Source: Amaurobius ferox (Eukaryota > Arthropoda > Arachnida > Araneae > Amaurobiidae). Taken from it: DNA of 64,000 nt. The notes under the pieces are model-generated. The model did no database searches. It was not told the origin of the DNA and saw only the letters and a program-made list of their open reading frames with translations. Location: assembly GCA_951213105.1 (NCBI GenBank), contig OX578144.1, positions 81,444,301 to 81,508,300 on the forward strand. Reading direction: 5' to 3'. Positions 49,652 to 58,795 of the stretch are shown in pieces. The position numbers were made by a program, and so were the translations under genes. Within the stretch, counting starts at the first letter, position 1. The number at the start of each line of letters is the position of its first letter.

Positions 49652-50935
49652 GGTCCATTTCGCCAGCCCCGCCCATCTCGAGTTTAAAGTTCAAATTAGG
49701 CTCAATCGTTAGTGCACGTAAGCATTTCGTTAGTGCACAGCCCCTTCTTCAGGTATTACAAAAAATAAAAATTACATGGGCGGGGCTGGGGAAATGGCCT
49801 CCCCACCCACCCACCTCGAATTATAAGTTCAGATTAGGCTCAATCGTTAGTGCATCGTTAGTGCACGTATGCATTTCGTTAGTGCACAGTCCCCCCTTCA
49901 GGTGCTGCGAAAATAAAGATAACATGGGCGGGGCTGGGGAAATGGCCTCCCCACCCACCCACCTCGAATTATAAGTTCAGATTAGGCTCAATCGTTAGTG
50001 CACGTTAGTGCACGTATGCATTTCGTTAGTGCACAGTCCCCTCTTCAGGTATTACAAAAAATAAAAATAACATGGGCGGGGCTGGGGAAATGGCCTCAAC
50101 ACCCACCCACCTCGAATTATAAGTTCAGATTAGGCTCAATCGTTAGTGCATCGTTAGTGCACGTATGCATTTCGTTAGTGCACAGTCCCCCCTTCAGGTG
50201 CTGCGAAAATAAAGATAACATGGGCGGGGCTGGGGAAATGGCCTCCCCACCCACCCACCTCGAATTATAAGTTCAGATTAGGCTCAATCGTTAGTGCACG
50301 TTAGTGCACGTATGCATTTCGTTAGTGCACAGTCCCCTCTTCAGGTATTACAAAAAATAAAAATAACATGGGCGGGGCTGGGGAAATGGCCTCAACACCC
50401 ACCCACCTCGAATTATAAGTTCAGATTAGGCTCAATCGTTAGTGCATCGTTAGTGCACGTATGCATTTCGTTAGTGCACAGTCCCCCCTTCAGGTGCTGC
50501 GAAAATAAAGATAACATGGGCGGGGCTGGGGAAATGGCCTCCCCACCCACACACCTCGAATTATAAGTTCAGATTAGGCTCAATCGTTAGTGCATCGTTA
50601 GTGCACGTATGCATTTCGTTAGTGCACAGTCCCCCCTTCAGGTGCTACGAAAATAAAAATTACATGGGCGGGGCTGGGGAAATGGCCTCCCCAACCACCC
50701 ACCTCGAATTATAAGTTCAGATTAGGCTCAATCGTTAGTGCAAGTATGCATGTCGTTAGTGCACAGTCCCCCCTTCAGGTGCTGCGAAAATAAAAATAAC
50801 ATGGACAAGGCTGGGGAAATGGCCTCCCCAGCCACCTCGAATTATACGTTCTGATTAGGTTCCATCGTTAGTGCACGTTAGTTCACGTATGCATTATATT
50901 AGTGCACCCCCTAAGTAATACAAAAATAACGTGTG
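49652..50935 (+). repeat. left TIR: ~9-unit array, 148-bp units in 296-bp dimers
   Basis: Each unit contains gttagtgca motifs two to four times, then tgcatttcgttagtgcacag, 'cttcaggt', 'acatgggcggggctgggg' and 'acctcgaattataagttcag'. Two variants alternate: one with gtattacaaaaaataaaa, the other with gtgctgcgaaaataaaga. This gives a 296-bp higher-order period. Outer (49652) and inner (after 50800) units are the most diverged. Long open frames across the array are repeat translations and not genes. Confidence 0.9.
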
Positions 50936-51062
50936 CGTTGCTGGGGGAACGGCCCCATCAGCCCACCTCCAATTTCCTAACTATCCAAATTTCGAATTCT
51001 ACGTACGTCCCTGATGTGCACCCCCCAATTAATACAAAAATAACGTGTGCATGGCTGAGGAA

Positions 51063-51083
51063 ATAGGGGGGGGGGGGGGGGGA
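51063..51083. repeat. poly-G run at inner edge of left TIR
   Basis: About 19 consecutive G. A similar G-run at 53404-53417 marks the inner edge of the right TIR. Confidence 0.85.
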
Positions 51084-51983
51084 GAATGGAGAAAATTTAG
51101 CTTAACTGGTTTCTCATTTTTTACAACGTAACTGTAACGTTATCAAAATTAACCAACATCCCCAAGTCTGATTTACTTTACATTTTCCGATTTTTATAAA
51201 AAATTATTTGTAGACTATTAGGCCTTTGAACGTGTTAAAAGAAATTTTGTACTAAATTGTAGAACCTGAAATATAATTTAAAAGAATTTAGTAAAAATAA
51301 TACACTTTACGAAATGGTCCAGAATTTACAATAAACATTCGTAGCATTATAAATGATGATATAAAACTGCAATTTATATCATCAAAAAATTTATATCATT
51401 CCAAAATAAAAACAAAAACATGAGAGGCTATCATAACACAATTAATGTAATATATAATTCTTGAAATGAATATAAACGCCTACTTAAGAATGCTATCATT
51501 TCGGATATGTAAAACATGAATAGTTTTTATTCTGTGTATACCAAAATTTGGCATTTTTGAACTTCAGTATTTATCCTTACGAGTTAGATGGAATTGGAGA
51601 GATCATCCACTTTCTCCCACACATTGTTATGCAGACGAAAGCAATGACCGATCGCATTGGACGTTTTAGCTGACGGAGCCAGAAAACTAATCACACATCT
51701 CAATTGGTATTTCTTACTACCTAGATTCAATATATGTGGGACTGATGATAATGGTATGTTGATATCCAAGTTGAAATGGGATGGATGGTCATTGTTCACG
51801 TAACAATTCTAAAAAAAATATGAGACTTAAAATTATAATGTATTTTAGTAATTCCTCCACAGATGTTGCATTTTATGTTTGGATTTAACACACTGCGTAA
51901 CGCATCTTGAAAATAATCCATGTTGTTGTTACGTAAAGAAAAACTAATGACAATTTTAGCAAAGTTATTGGTAGCATTACAAC

Positions 51984-51995
51984 TAAAACTTTCCA
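51984..51995. repeat. 12-bp target duplication, left copy
   Basis: taaaactttcca, matching taaaacattcca at 52370-52381 with one mismatch. The two flank the 5S-SINE insertion exactly. Confidence 0.8.
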
Positions 51996-51996
51996 A

Positions 51997-52115
51997 GCCA
52001 ACGGCCGTACCGTGCTGAAAACACCGGTTCTCGTTAGATCATCGAAATCAAGTAGCATCGGGCGCGGTTAGTACTTGGGTGGGTGACCACTTGGGAACAC
52101 CGCGTGCTGTTGGCA
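51997..52115 (+). rRNA. 5S rRNA sequence, full length, retroposed pseudogene copy
   Basis: A complete 119-nt 5S-like sequence: the 5' end gccaacggcc pairs with the 3' end ggccgt/tgttggc-type terminus, with internal aaaacaccggttctcg, gggcgcggttagtactt and gggtgaccac blocks. About ten positions differ from typical arthropod 5S, mostly C-to-T and G-to-A changes, some within the internal pol III control region. No T-run terminator follows; instead a SINE begins within 9 bp. It is the head of a retroposed unit inside a coding sequence, not a member of a 5S array. Confidence 0.85.
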
Positions 52116-52369
52116 CATTTCGGGCGGGGTAGCCCGGTGGTTTGTGCGCTGGATTTGCACGCTGCCTCAACTGCTGCCGTGTTCATGTCGATCACGTTAA
52201 ACATGTGGGTCCAAAAGTCCTTTCAAGAGGTTGGTGGTAGGGGAAGGAGGGTACGGTCCCTGTGGATGCCTCCCCCACTGGGTTCCGGTCTAAATTGGGT
52301 GGTACTTCCCTGCCGGTTACCTTACAGCTTTCTGGTAGGTCGGACGGTCTGGGTCTCAAACAAACAAAT
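52116..52369 (+). mobile_element. tRNA-type SINE fused downstream of 5S
   Basis: The head ggggtagcccggtggtttgt plus gcgctgg has an A-box-like segment, but the B-box region present in the 57.4-kb copy is deleted. The body carries the family blocks (aaacatgtgggtcc, ggtggtaggggaaggaggg, gtccctgtggatgcc, gggttccggtctaaatt) and ends ggtcggacggtctgggtctc plus (AAAC)n. The target duplication lies before the 5S and after this tail, so 5S and SINE appear to have inserted together. Confidence 0.85.
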
Positions 52370-53399
52370 TAAAACATTCCACTATTTCGGTAGCACTTTA
52401 AAAATCTTTAAATAATTTCCTTAATAAATATTTTGCAGTTGTGGCTGCGTTTACATAAATGAGATCCGCATTTTTTTTAAATGGTTCTCCTTTAAAATGG
52501 TTAAGTAAGATAGCAGCCCGTTTTCTATATGTTTGAACTGTAATACCATCACGCACCCCACTACGAATTAATTCAACAAGTAATTCTTTCGAATAGTTAT
52601 CTACAAACTCCGAATATTTTTCACTATCTGCATAGGCTGCGAATAATATTTGAATAATGGAATCAAATGCACAGGTATTGCTGAACGTGTGATGCTTTCC
52701 ATCAATATTAATCGACTTCAAACCTAACTAATTGGCATTTTTGAGAATGCCAAGAACTTTGTTTTTAGCTTTACTGCTTCTGTTACTTGTCAATATAGAT
52801 GGATCCGAGTATAAGTAGTTTCTGCGCTTCCGTTTCTTTGCTGTAGCTAAACCGCGCCAATTCTCTAAAGAATAGTTTTTCTTAATTTCTTCTTGTTCCG
52901 GTGGATGCGGGGGACTGCTATGCTCATACCTCTTAGGGTCTGGGGAAAGATGATGGCTGCTATCGCATTCCTGTTCAATTGATGAAAGACAATTATTTCT
53001 GTTTTTATGTTCCTTCTTTAGTATAAAAATAATCAACAATTCATCTTTGTCATCGCCTGTTTTGTCGTTTCTGTATGTTTCTTTAGTACCAATCAAGTTT
53101 ATAGCTCCAAGAATGGAATCTATAAGTTCAGGAATAAATTTATCAACATGTATTGGCAAATTCACGTGATGAAAGACACGATTTTTCAAGTCGTTGAACA
53201 TGCTTTCTGATGAACAACTTGATTCGGTTGCTTGGTCATAATTGAAAATATTATTCATCACGGCACCCATATTGGTGAAAGATGGCAAAAATCTAACAAT
53301 TTGTTTGCTAACGTGAGGGTATAATGGAGATTGTCTCTATCTCCTGTACAGCACTGTGCTTCCTCCTTACAATTTTCATATATTTTCATTTTTGTATTA

Positions 53400-54328
53400 C
53401 TTGAGGGGGGGGGGGGGTGCACTAACGAAATGCATACGTACACTAACGATTGAGCCTAATCTGAACTTATAATTCTAGGTGGGTGGGTGGGGAGGCCATT
53501 TCCCCAGCCCCGCCCATGTTATTTTTATTTTCGTAGCACCTGAATGGGGGACTGTGCACTAACGCAATGCATACGTGCACTAACGTGCACTAACGATGCA
53601 TTAACGATTGAGCCTAATCTGAACTTATAATTCGAGGTGGGTGGGTGGGGAGGCCATTTCCCCAGCCCCGCCCATGTTATCTTTATTTTCGCAGCACCTG
53701 AAGGGGGGGACTGTGCACTAACGAAATGCATACGTGCACTAACGATTGAGCCTAATCAGAACTTATAATTCGAGGTGGGTGGGTGGGGAGTCCATTTCCC
53801 CAGCCCCGCCCATGTTATTTTTATTTTCGCAGCACCTGAAGGGGGGACTGTGCACTAACGAAATGCATACGTGCACTAACGATGCACTAACGATTGAGCC
53901 TAATCTGAACTTATAATTCGAGGTGGATGGGTGGGGAGGCCATTTCCCCAGCCCCGCCCATGTTATCTTTATTTTCGCAGCACCTGAAGGGGGGACTGTC
54001 GAAAGCCCAGACCATTCGGCTCGTCCAAGGACTTAGAGCAGCAAGTTGAATGGCCGGTGAAGGGGGGACTGTGCACTAACGAAATGCATACGTGTACTAA
54101 CGATGCACTAACGATTGAGCCTAATCTGAACTTATAATTCGAGGTGGGTGGGTGGGGAGGCCATTTCCCCAGCCCCGCCCATGTTATTTTTATTTTTTGT
54201 AATACCTGAAGAGGGGGCTGTGCACTAACGAAATGCTTACGTGCACTAACGTGCACTAACGATGCACTAACGATTGAGCCTAATTTGAACTTTAAACTCG
54301 AGATGGGCGGGGCTGGCGAAATGGACCC
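53400..54328 (-). repeat. right TIR: ~6-unit array, inverted
   Basis: Inverted relative to the left array, with the same ~148-bp units and gtgcactaacg motifs. The mini-retroposon M4 interrupts one unit at 54000. The outermost unit shares the divergent features of the outermost left unit (tttaaactcgagatgggcgg), which shows the two arms are true terminal repeats. Confidence 0.9.
54000..54057 (-). mobile_element. mini-retroposon copy M4 (58 bp), perfect 15-bp duplication
   Basis: Inserted within a TIR unit and flanked by tgaaggggggactgt at 53985-53999 and 54058-54072. Neighbouring units (for example at 53837) show the uninterrupted site 'tgaaggggggactgtgcac'. On the minus strand the insert begins ccggccattc and ends cgaatggtctgggctttcg. 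Confidence 0.95.
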
Positions 54329-54338
54329 CCTGGTGCTA

Positions 54339-56061
54339 GTCCATTGCAATTTTTTAAATTATTTTACACCGACGAAGCTGTAGAAACAATTTGGTTAAAT
54401 ACGAACAATTATGCATATTTTTGTGCAACAGAGCAAGGAAACGAAGATGTTTCAATTCAAAGTCCCTGATCAGAAATTTACTAAACTCTAATTTTATATA
54501 TTTCCTGTTATATTTTATATCCACTCAAATTATATCAGGAAAGATAATGATCGCAGTAGCTCAAAGGATAAAGCGTTGTCAAGCGAGCCAAAATTTGATG
54601 CTTTAGTTCTCACCTAAAACACGAGTTCTTTACAGAACACTATCTAACATATAAAAAATAATTATTCACTTTAACCCACTAATTTTACCTGCAAGGTCGA
54701 TTTTTATTGATGTAGGTACATGGAGTTTGGGTCATACCCCTCCCCCCCTATTTGGAGGAAAAGTTATGTTAATTGAAAAACAAAATTTAGTGATGTCATT
54801 CTTTCGATCGTAATCCCCCTTTTCGAAATCTGGGCTACATCTATAATTTTAATAACATTTATATGTATAGCACAGTTAACACAATTATTTTTCTGTATAG
54901 ACCATATTATTATATGTTTGTTTCACTTTAGAACGATATACAGTAACATTCTATATATAAAGATAATTTCAAGAAAACCTTAAATTTTGGACTACGGGTA
55001 TTATATATATATACCAATCCTTACATAACCTTAGCATATATAAAATTTCATGCTGGCACCAATATTTTGTTCTGATCATAAAACCTACTGTATATTCAGA
55101 TAACTCAGTTATCCGAATTTTAATTATATTTATTTCATGATAAGTTAGTTATATGAATGGGGATAAGATTTTACGTAACGTTTACCCTTCATATACCGTT
55201 TACACCTCATAGACATACAGATATGAACTGCTTAAAAAAGTGTTGAAATATGCTCTGGAAGTTTCTCCTTCAAAATCTAAAATTTAAAATGCTTTTTTAA
55301 AAAATTCTAAAAGAACAAACATTTTGAAGGAGACTTAAAAAAACCAAGACTTATTCCTCACTAAATCGTAGGTTTTCAGACACTTTTAAGAGGGGGGGGG
55401 GGGGGGATTTATTCCTTTATATTTGTACTTTGTAAAGCAAACCACCGATTGAACCGTTTTATAATTTGGTTCCCTTTTCTTTGCCAAAGTGCAGTGGAGC
55501 CGTGAGAAAACTATTTTTACAGTCACAGACATCGCACAAGAGTATTATTATTCAGCCTCAGGTTTGGACCTCATTTTACAAGATGCCCCAAAATAAATGA
55601 CTGCAGTCCATTTCCGACAAAACATGACACCCTTTTGAAATATATAACAGACTCATAAAAGCAACTGACTCCTTGAAGCAACCCTGGGCTATATATTACT
55701 TCCATAGCCCTGGAAGCAACCTGCCTAGCCCACAGATACACAACAATGTATATTGTTCTCCAGCTTTCTTTATATAGCCATCATGTACAAAGACATACAG
55801 CAACTTATTCAGGATAAATTACACCGCTGTTTTTAATTCAGTTCAACTGATATCTGGGCTTCTGGGGTGCTGGATGCAGTTAGTTAAATTGCCGACAAGG
55901 TAAATCAGGTAAGCAAAGATAGCCAAATTTTCTAAAAATATTTTTATTTTTCTAAAAATAAGCTTGTCAAAGCATTGAGGGCACAGACGGTCTAGAATTT
56001 GTTTGTTTGGTAGGGGGAGAGGTGCTGTTGTCTGCTAAAATTCCACAAGTCCCGGTGTTAC
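54339..56061. other. AT-rich filler, nothing recognised
   Basis: No coding region or element ends recognised. It includes a poly-G run at ~55393-55407. Confidence 0.5.
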
Positions 56062-56093
56062 ATCCCCTTTATCTCTATAGAGATAAAGGGGAT
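56062..56093. repeat. perfect 32-bp palindrome
   Basis: Two perfect 16-base half sites (atccccctt-type start, tatctctatagagata centre) with no spacer. Could form a cruciform; function unknown. Confidence 0.9.
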
Positions 56094-57216
56094 TATAATT
56101 TTAGTTCTTTGGATGGAAACTTTTCCGATTGAGGAAAGTTACGACTTTAGAACGCAATTAATTTCGCCTTTCACAAATCTTAAAAATATGAAACGATATA
56201 TACGAACGTTTATTACTTCATTTCCAAAGATTATATTTTAAGCATTCATATTTTAAGCATAAATATTTGAAAATTTGAATCAATAAAACATCTTTAAAAT
56301 CTAAGTTCAGAGAAAATAAACATTTAAGTACAGGCAAATAAAGACATTACCAGATCAGGTGGTTTGTGAAACTTTCAAAAAATGGGAATTTGGAAATGTA
56401 AAATGTTAGATAAAAAATTAATAAACCTTTCTATGAAAATTAAAATGTGTATTTCTTAATCTATAGTATTGACACCACACTCCTTCTATAATCGTAAGTA
56501 AACATCAATATACAATCACAACACATGGACATCAAAGAATATAGTATAATAATTCTGATTATGAATGATCTTAACAACAGTGTTTGTATTACATAAAAGC
56601 ATCCATGAACCGGTTTCGTATTTATTACGCATCCCATGAAATAACTGATATTCACAATGACAATAATAAAAACTTATTATGCGCAGAATTTGCGAACCGA
56701 CAAATTCAGTTCTGCCACGTAATCATCTTCAGTTTCTTCAGCATTTAGGTCAGGCTACCTGAGGCTGCAATGGCTAAGTTCATAGTGAACCCATCAGAGC
56801 ATCCCCAAGGATTACGCATTCATATTTGCTTTTTTGTGTGTGAATAATAACTTAAAACTCATAAATTTCGAAACATTCTTGTTTTAATAATGCGAATTAT
56901 TATATTTATTTCAAAAAAAATTAGTTTGTTTATTTTGCATAATGTACGAATGCAAAACTTTTCCTAGCGATACGCGCATTCTTCCTTGAGTTATTTTGTC
57001 CATATCAGATACATAGAGAGGGAGAGTTTGAGGGTGGAACAAAAGTATCGGAAATATGGACGAAAGATTTTAACACATACTTTCTTGTCAAAAATCAAGA
57101 AAACAACATATTTGTAATATTATAAAGTAAAAATGTAGAAAGTATTTTTGATTAAAATGAAAAATTATAGATAAGGTCTGAGTATACTTCTCTAAAATTA
57201 ATGGTATTGTAGCAAT
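56094..57216. other. AT-rich filler, nothing recognised
   Basis: No gene, RNA or element boundary could be supported here. Confidence 0.5.
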
Positions 57217-57229
57217 GGGTGGTTAAGTG

Positions 57230-57289
57230 TTGAAAGCCCTGACCATCCGACTCGTCCAAGGACTTAGAGCAGCATGGTGGATGGCCGGG
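57230..57289 (-). mobile_element. mini-retroposon copy M5 (60 bp)
   Basis: Flanked by gggtggttaagtg at 57217-57229 and 57290-57302. On the minus strand it begins cccggccatcc and ends gacgagtcggatggtcaggg plus ctttcaa. It lies immediately beside a SINE that uses the same target sequence. Confidence 0.9.
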
Positions 57290-57315
57290 GGGTGGTTAAG
57301 TGGGTGGTTAAGTGT

Positions 57316-57587
57316 TGTTGTTGTTGAAACCCAGACCGTCCGACCTACCAGAAAGGTGTAAGGTAACTGTTTGGACGGTCGGGAAGTGCCACCCAATTTA
57401 GACCGGAACCCAGTGGGGGAGGCATCCGCAGGGACCGTACCCTCCTTCCCCTACCACCAACCTCTCGGAAGGACTTTCGGACCCACATGTTTAACATGAT
57501 CGTACTCCGCATGAACACGGCGGCAGTTTTGGCAGTGGCTGGAATTGAACCCGGGCCTACCGAGTGCAACTCCAGCGCGCTAACCAA
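57316..57587 (-). mobile_element. tRNA-derived SINE, well preserved
   Basis: On the minus strand, ttggttagcgcgctgg (A box) and gggttcaattccagcc (B box) form the tRNA-like promoter. The body has the same blocks as the 2.3- and 52.2-kb copies. It ends taggtcggacggtctgggtt plus tcaacaacaacaa. Flanking copies of gtggttaagtgt at 57304-57315 and 57588-57599 are its target duplication. The same motif duplicates around the adjacent mini-retroposon. Confidence 0.9.
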
Positions 57588-58166
57588 GTGGTTAAGTGTG
57601 TCATAACCCTTCACATAGAGAATTACATTGGTTTATTAGCATACATTGTCTGAAGGATATTTAGCCTCGTAACAGACATTAAATCGGGAGGTCCCCCGCT
57701 TAGCTAACAAATAAGTTTAAAAATACTATAATGCACTTTGAAAAAGAAATAATTTTTTGTTTACAAAATGTGCAAAAATCCAAACAAACATTTAATATAT
57801 ATACATATATATATATTTTTTTTCTGCTACACAACTTCAGAAATTGGTTTATTTTAGTCCAACCTACTAAGTAAAATATATTGCCCAACGAAGTAAAATG
57901 TTTTCTAATTATTCGCCAAACAAGTGATTTTTTAAAAATATCTCACTCAAAAGAATCATTAACAGCAAACAACCCTTTTCTGAAACCTATTAACCCTCCC
58001 CTCTTCTCTTCTTTGAGGGTATTCGCGTAGAAGAGGAAAGGCGTGTGTTTACTCAAGCGTCATTATCTTCCAAGGGGGTCGGAAATGGCCATTCACTGTT
58101 CGGCCGTCTTAGGGGTTCTGAGGTAGTACCGGGAAAATGAGCTTGGGACTCAAAGAATTAAAGATG

Positions 58167-58298
58167 AAGTTAGATGTAAACAAGAGCAGATGAGTGATCG
58201 GGCAAGGCTCCTATTGGTCGGCTGCAAAGAGCTCAGCCGACCAATAGGACACTTGATCACCTGCTGATCACGCATCTACTTTTGTTTACATCTAACTT
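58167..58298. repeat. 132-bp foldback repeat (MITE-like)
   Basis: aagttagatgtaaacaa at the left is inverted at the right (ttgtttacatctaactt). The inner arms ctattggtcggctg and cagccgaccaatag enclose a short loop. Arms total ~58 bp each with some mismatches. It lies in the 5' end of the hAT, next to the TTAA junction. Confidence 0.85.
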
Positions 58299-58795
58299 TC
58301 TCGTAAATATGAATAAATGCTTGTTGACTAATGATGAGATTCGTTCGGACAATGTCGCTGTATTCTGCTTATGTTCATTTCTGCAACTTTGTAATCAAAC
58401 CAAAATGTTAATCTATTATTTATATTTTCTCAAAGTGTTTGTTTTATGTTTTATAATTTATTTTTATATATTATACTTTATTTGCGGAACTCAAGTAGGT
58501 CACTTGAAATTATCAAATGGGTCACTTGGTGACCCGCGGGTCATAGGCTGCTGATGCCTGATCTAGACACTTGATTTGAAAGTGAAGGAAACTGCTCATT
58601 CTTTGGGTATAATGAAATCAATGGTTAGTTTTCCAGGGAAGAAAAAGTGTTTATCTGTATAATCTACTATAGGTAGATATGTAGATTTTCAGGAAAATTT
58701 CGAATTTATTCTTAAATATAGCATTTAAGCTAAAATAATATGCCCCGTGACTTTCAAAAGTGTTTGTTCTTACATTAGAGCTACAATAATATATA

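Larger units (their letters stand above)
51584..53390 (-). pseudogene. USP-like cysteine peptidase gene carried by the foldback element
   Basis: One gene appears in pieces on the minus strand. It opens at ~53390 (MKIYENCKEEAQCC...), changes frame near 53290, and continues LPSFTNMGAVMNN with a basic, Ser-rich middle (KKRKRRNYLY). After an in-frame TAG near 52725 comes SINIDGKHHTFSNTCAFDSI, like the catalytic Cys box of ubiquitin-specific proteases. Then come a TAA near 52398, the 5S-SINE insertion, a CNICGG pair, a frame change in a T-run near 51820, and KKYQLRCVISFLAP and NAIGHCFRLHNNVWEKVDDL, like the His box (GH...W...D). The family assignment rests on these two boxes. A host-derived or element-specific deubiquitinase or deSUMOylase are both possible. 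Confidence 0.6.
49652..54328. mobile_element. Foldback/Mutator-like element with tandem-repeat TIRs
   Basis: A 4.7-kb element whose outer ends are inverted copies (ggtccatttcgccagcccc at 49652 and its complement ending at ~54328). It is flanked by cctggtgcta at 49642-49651 and 54329-54338, a 10-bp target duplication in the range seen for Mutator and Foldback elements. Both terminal inverted repeats are arrays of ~148-bp units containing gttagtgcacg motifs, the architecture of Drosophila FB elements. The centre (51100-53390) carries one broken minus-strand gene. No transposase is recognised. Confidence 0.8.
47868..58157. mobile_element. probable piggyBac-type insertion carrying nested elements
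   Basis: TTAA borders both ends (47864-47867 and 58158-58161). The left tip CCCTTTGGCTCCCGAA and the inverted right tip TTCTTTGAGTCCCAAG match at 10 of 16 positions. Near the left end, 48165-48290 encodes an acidic piggyBac-like N-terminus (LTQEELDAILFNDTDES, then ESEDDDWYES), but the catalytic domain is absent. A second TTAA-CCC end at 57990-57994 gives an alternative right-hand pairing, and 57990-58161 could be a separate small MITE. The interior is mostly foreign to piggyBac. Confidence 0.5.
45640..58560 (-). mobile_element. hAT transposon, split by nested insertions
   Basis: The ends caggcgcaggcaacc (45640) and, inverted, ggctgctgatgcctg (ending 58560) are flanked by the identical 8-bp atctagac at 45632-45639 and 58561-58568, the length expected of hAT elements. 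The transposase (minus) occupies the left part and a ~400-bp 5' non-coding end lies at 58162-58560. Taking out the ~10.3-kb insertion at the TTAA near 47864 leaves about 2.6 kb, a normal hAT size. I infer that all of 47868-58157 arrived later. Confidence 0.8.

Noticed and set aside
49555..50566. Several 90-139-codon open frames with repeated sequence
   Set aside because: They are translations of the 148-bp tandem repeat in the foldback TIR. The same peptide repeats every 296 bp, and frames exist only because the unit dimer is near a multiple of three.
51997..52115. Functional 5S rRNA gene
   Set aside because: It has about ten changes from typical 5S, lacks a T-run terminator, sits in a coding sequence and is bounded with the SINE by one target duplication.
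30070..57289. Hammerhead ribozyme in the mini-retroposons
   Set aside because: Some copies contain ctgacgag or ctggatgag, but no GAAA-type core follows in the right place and the motif is not conserved across the five copies.
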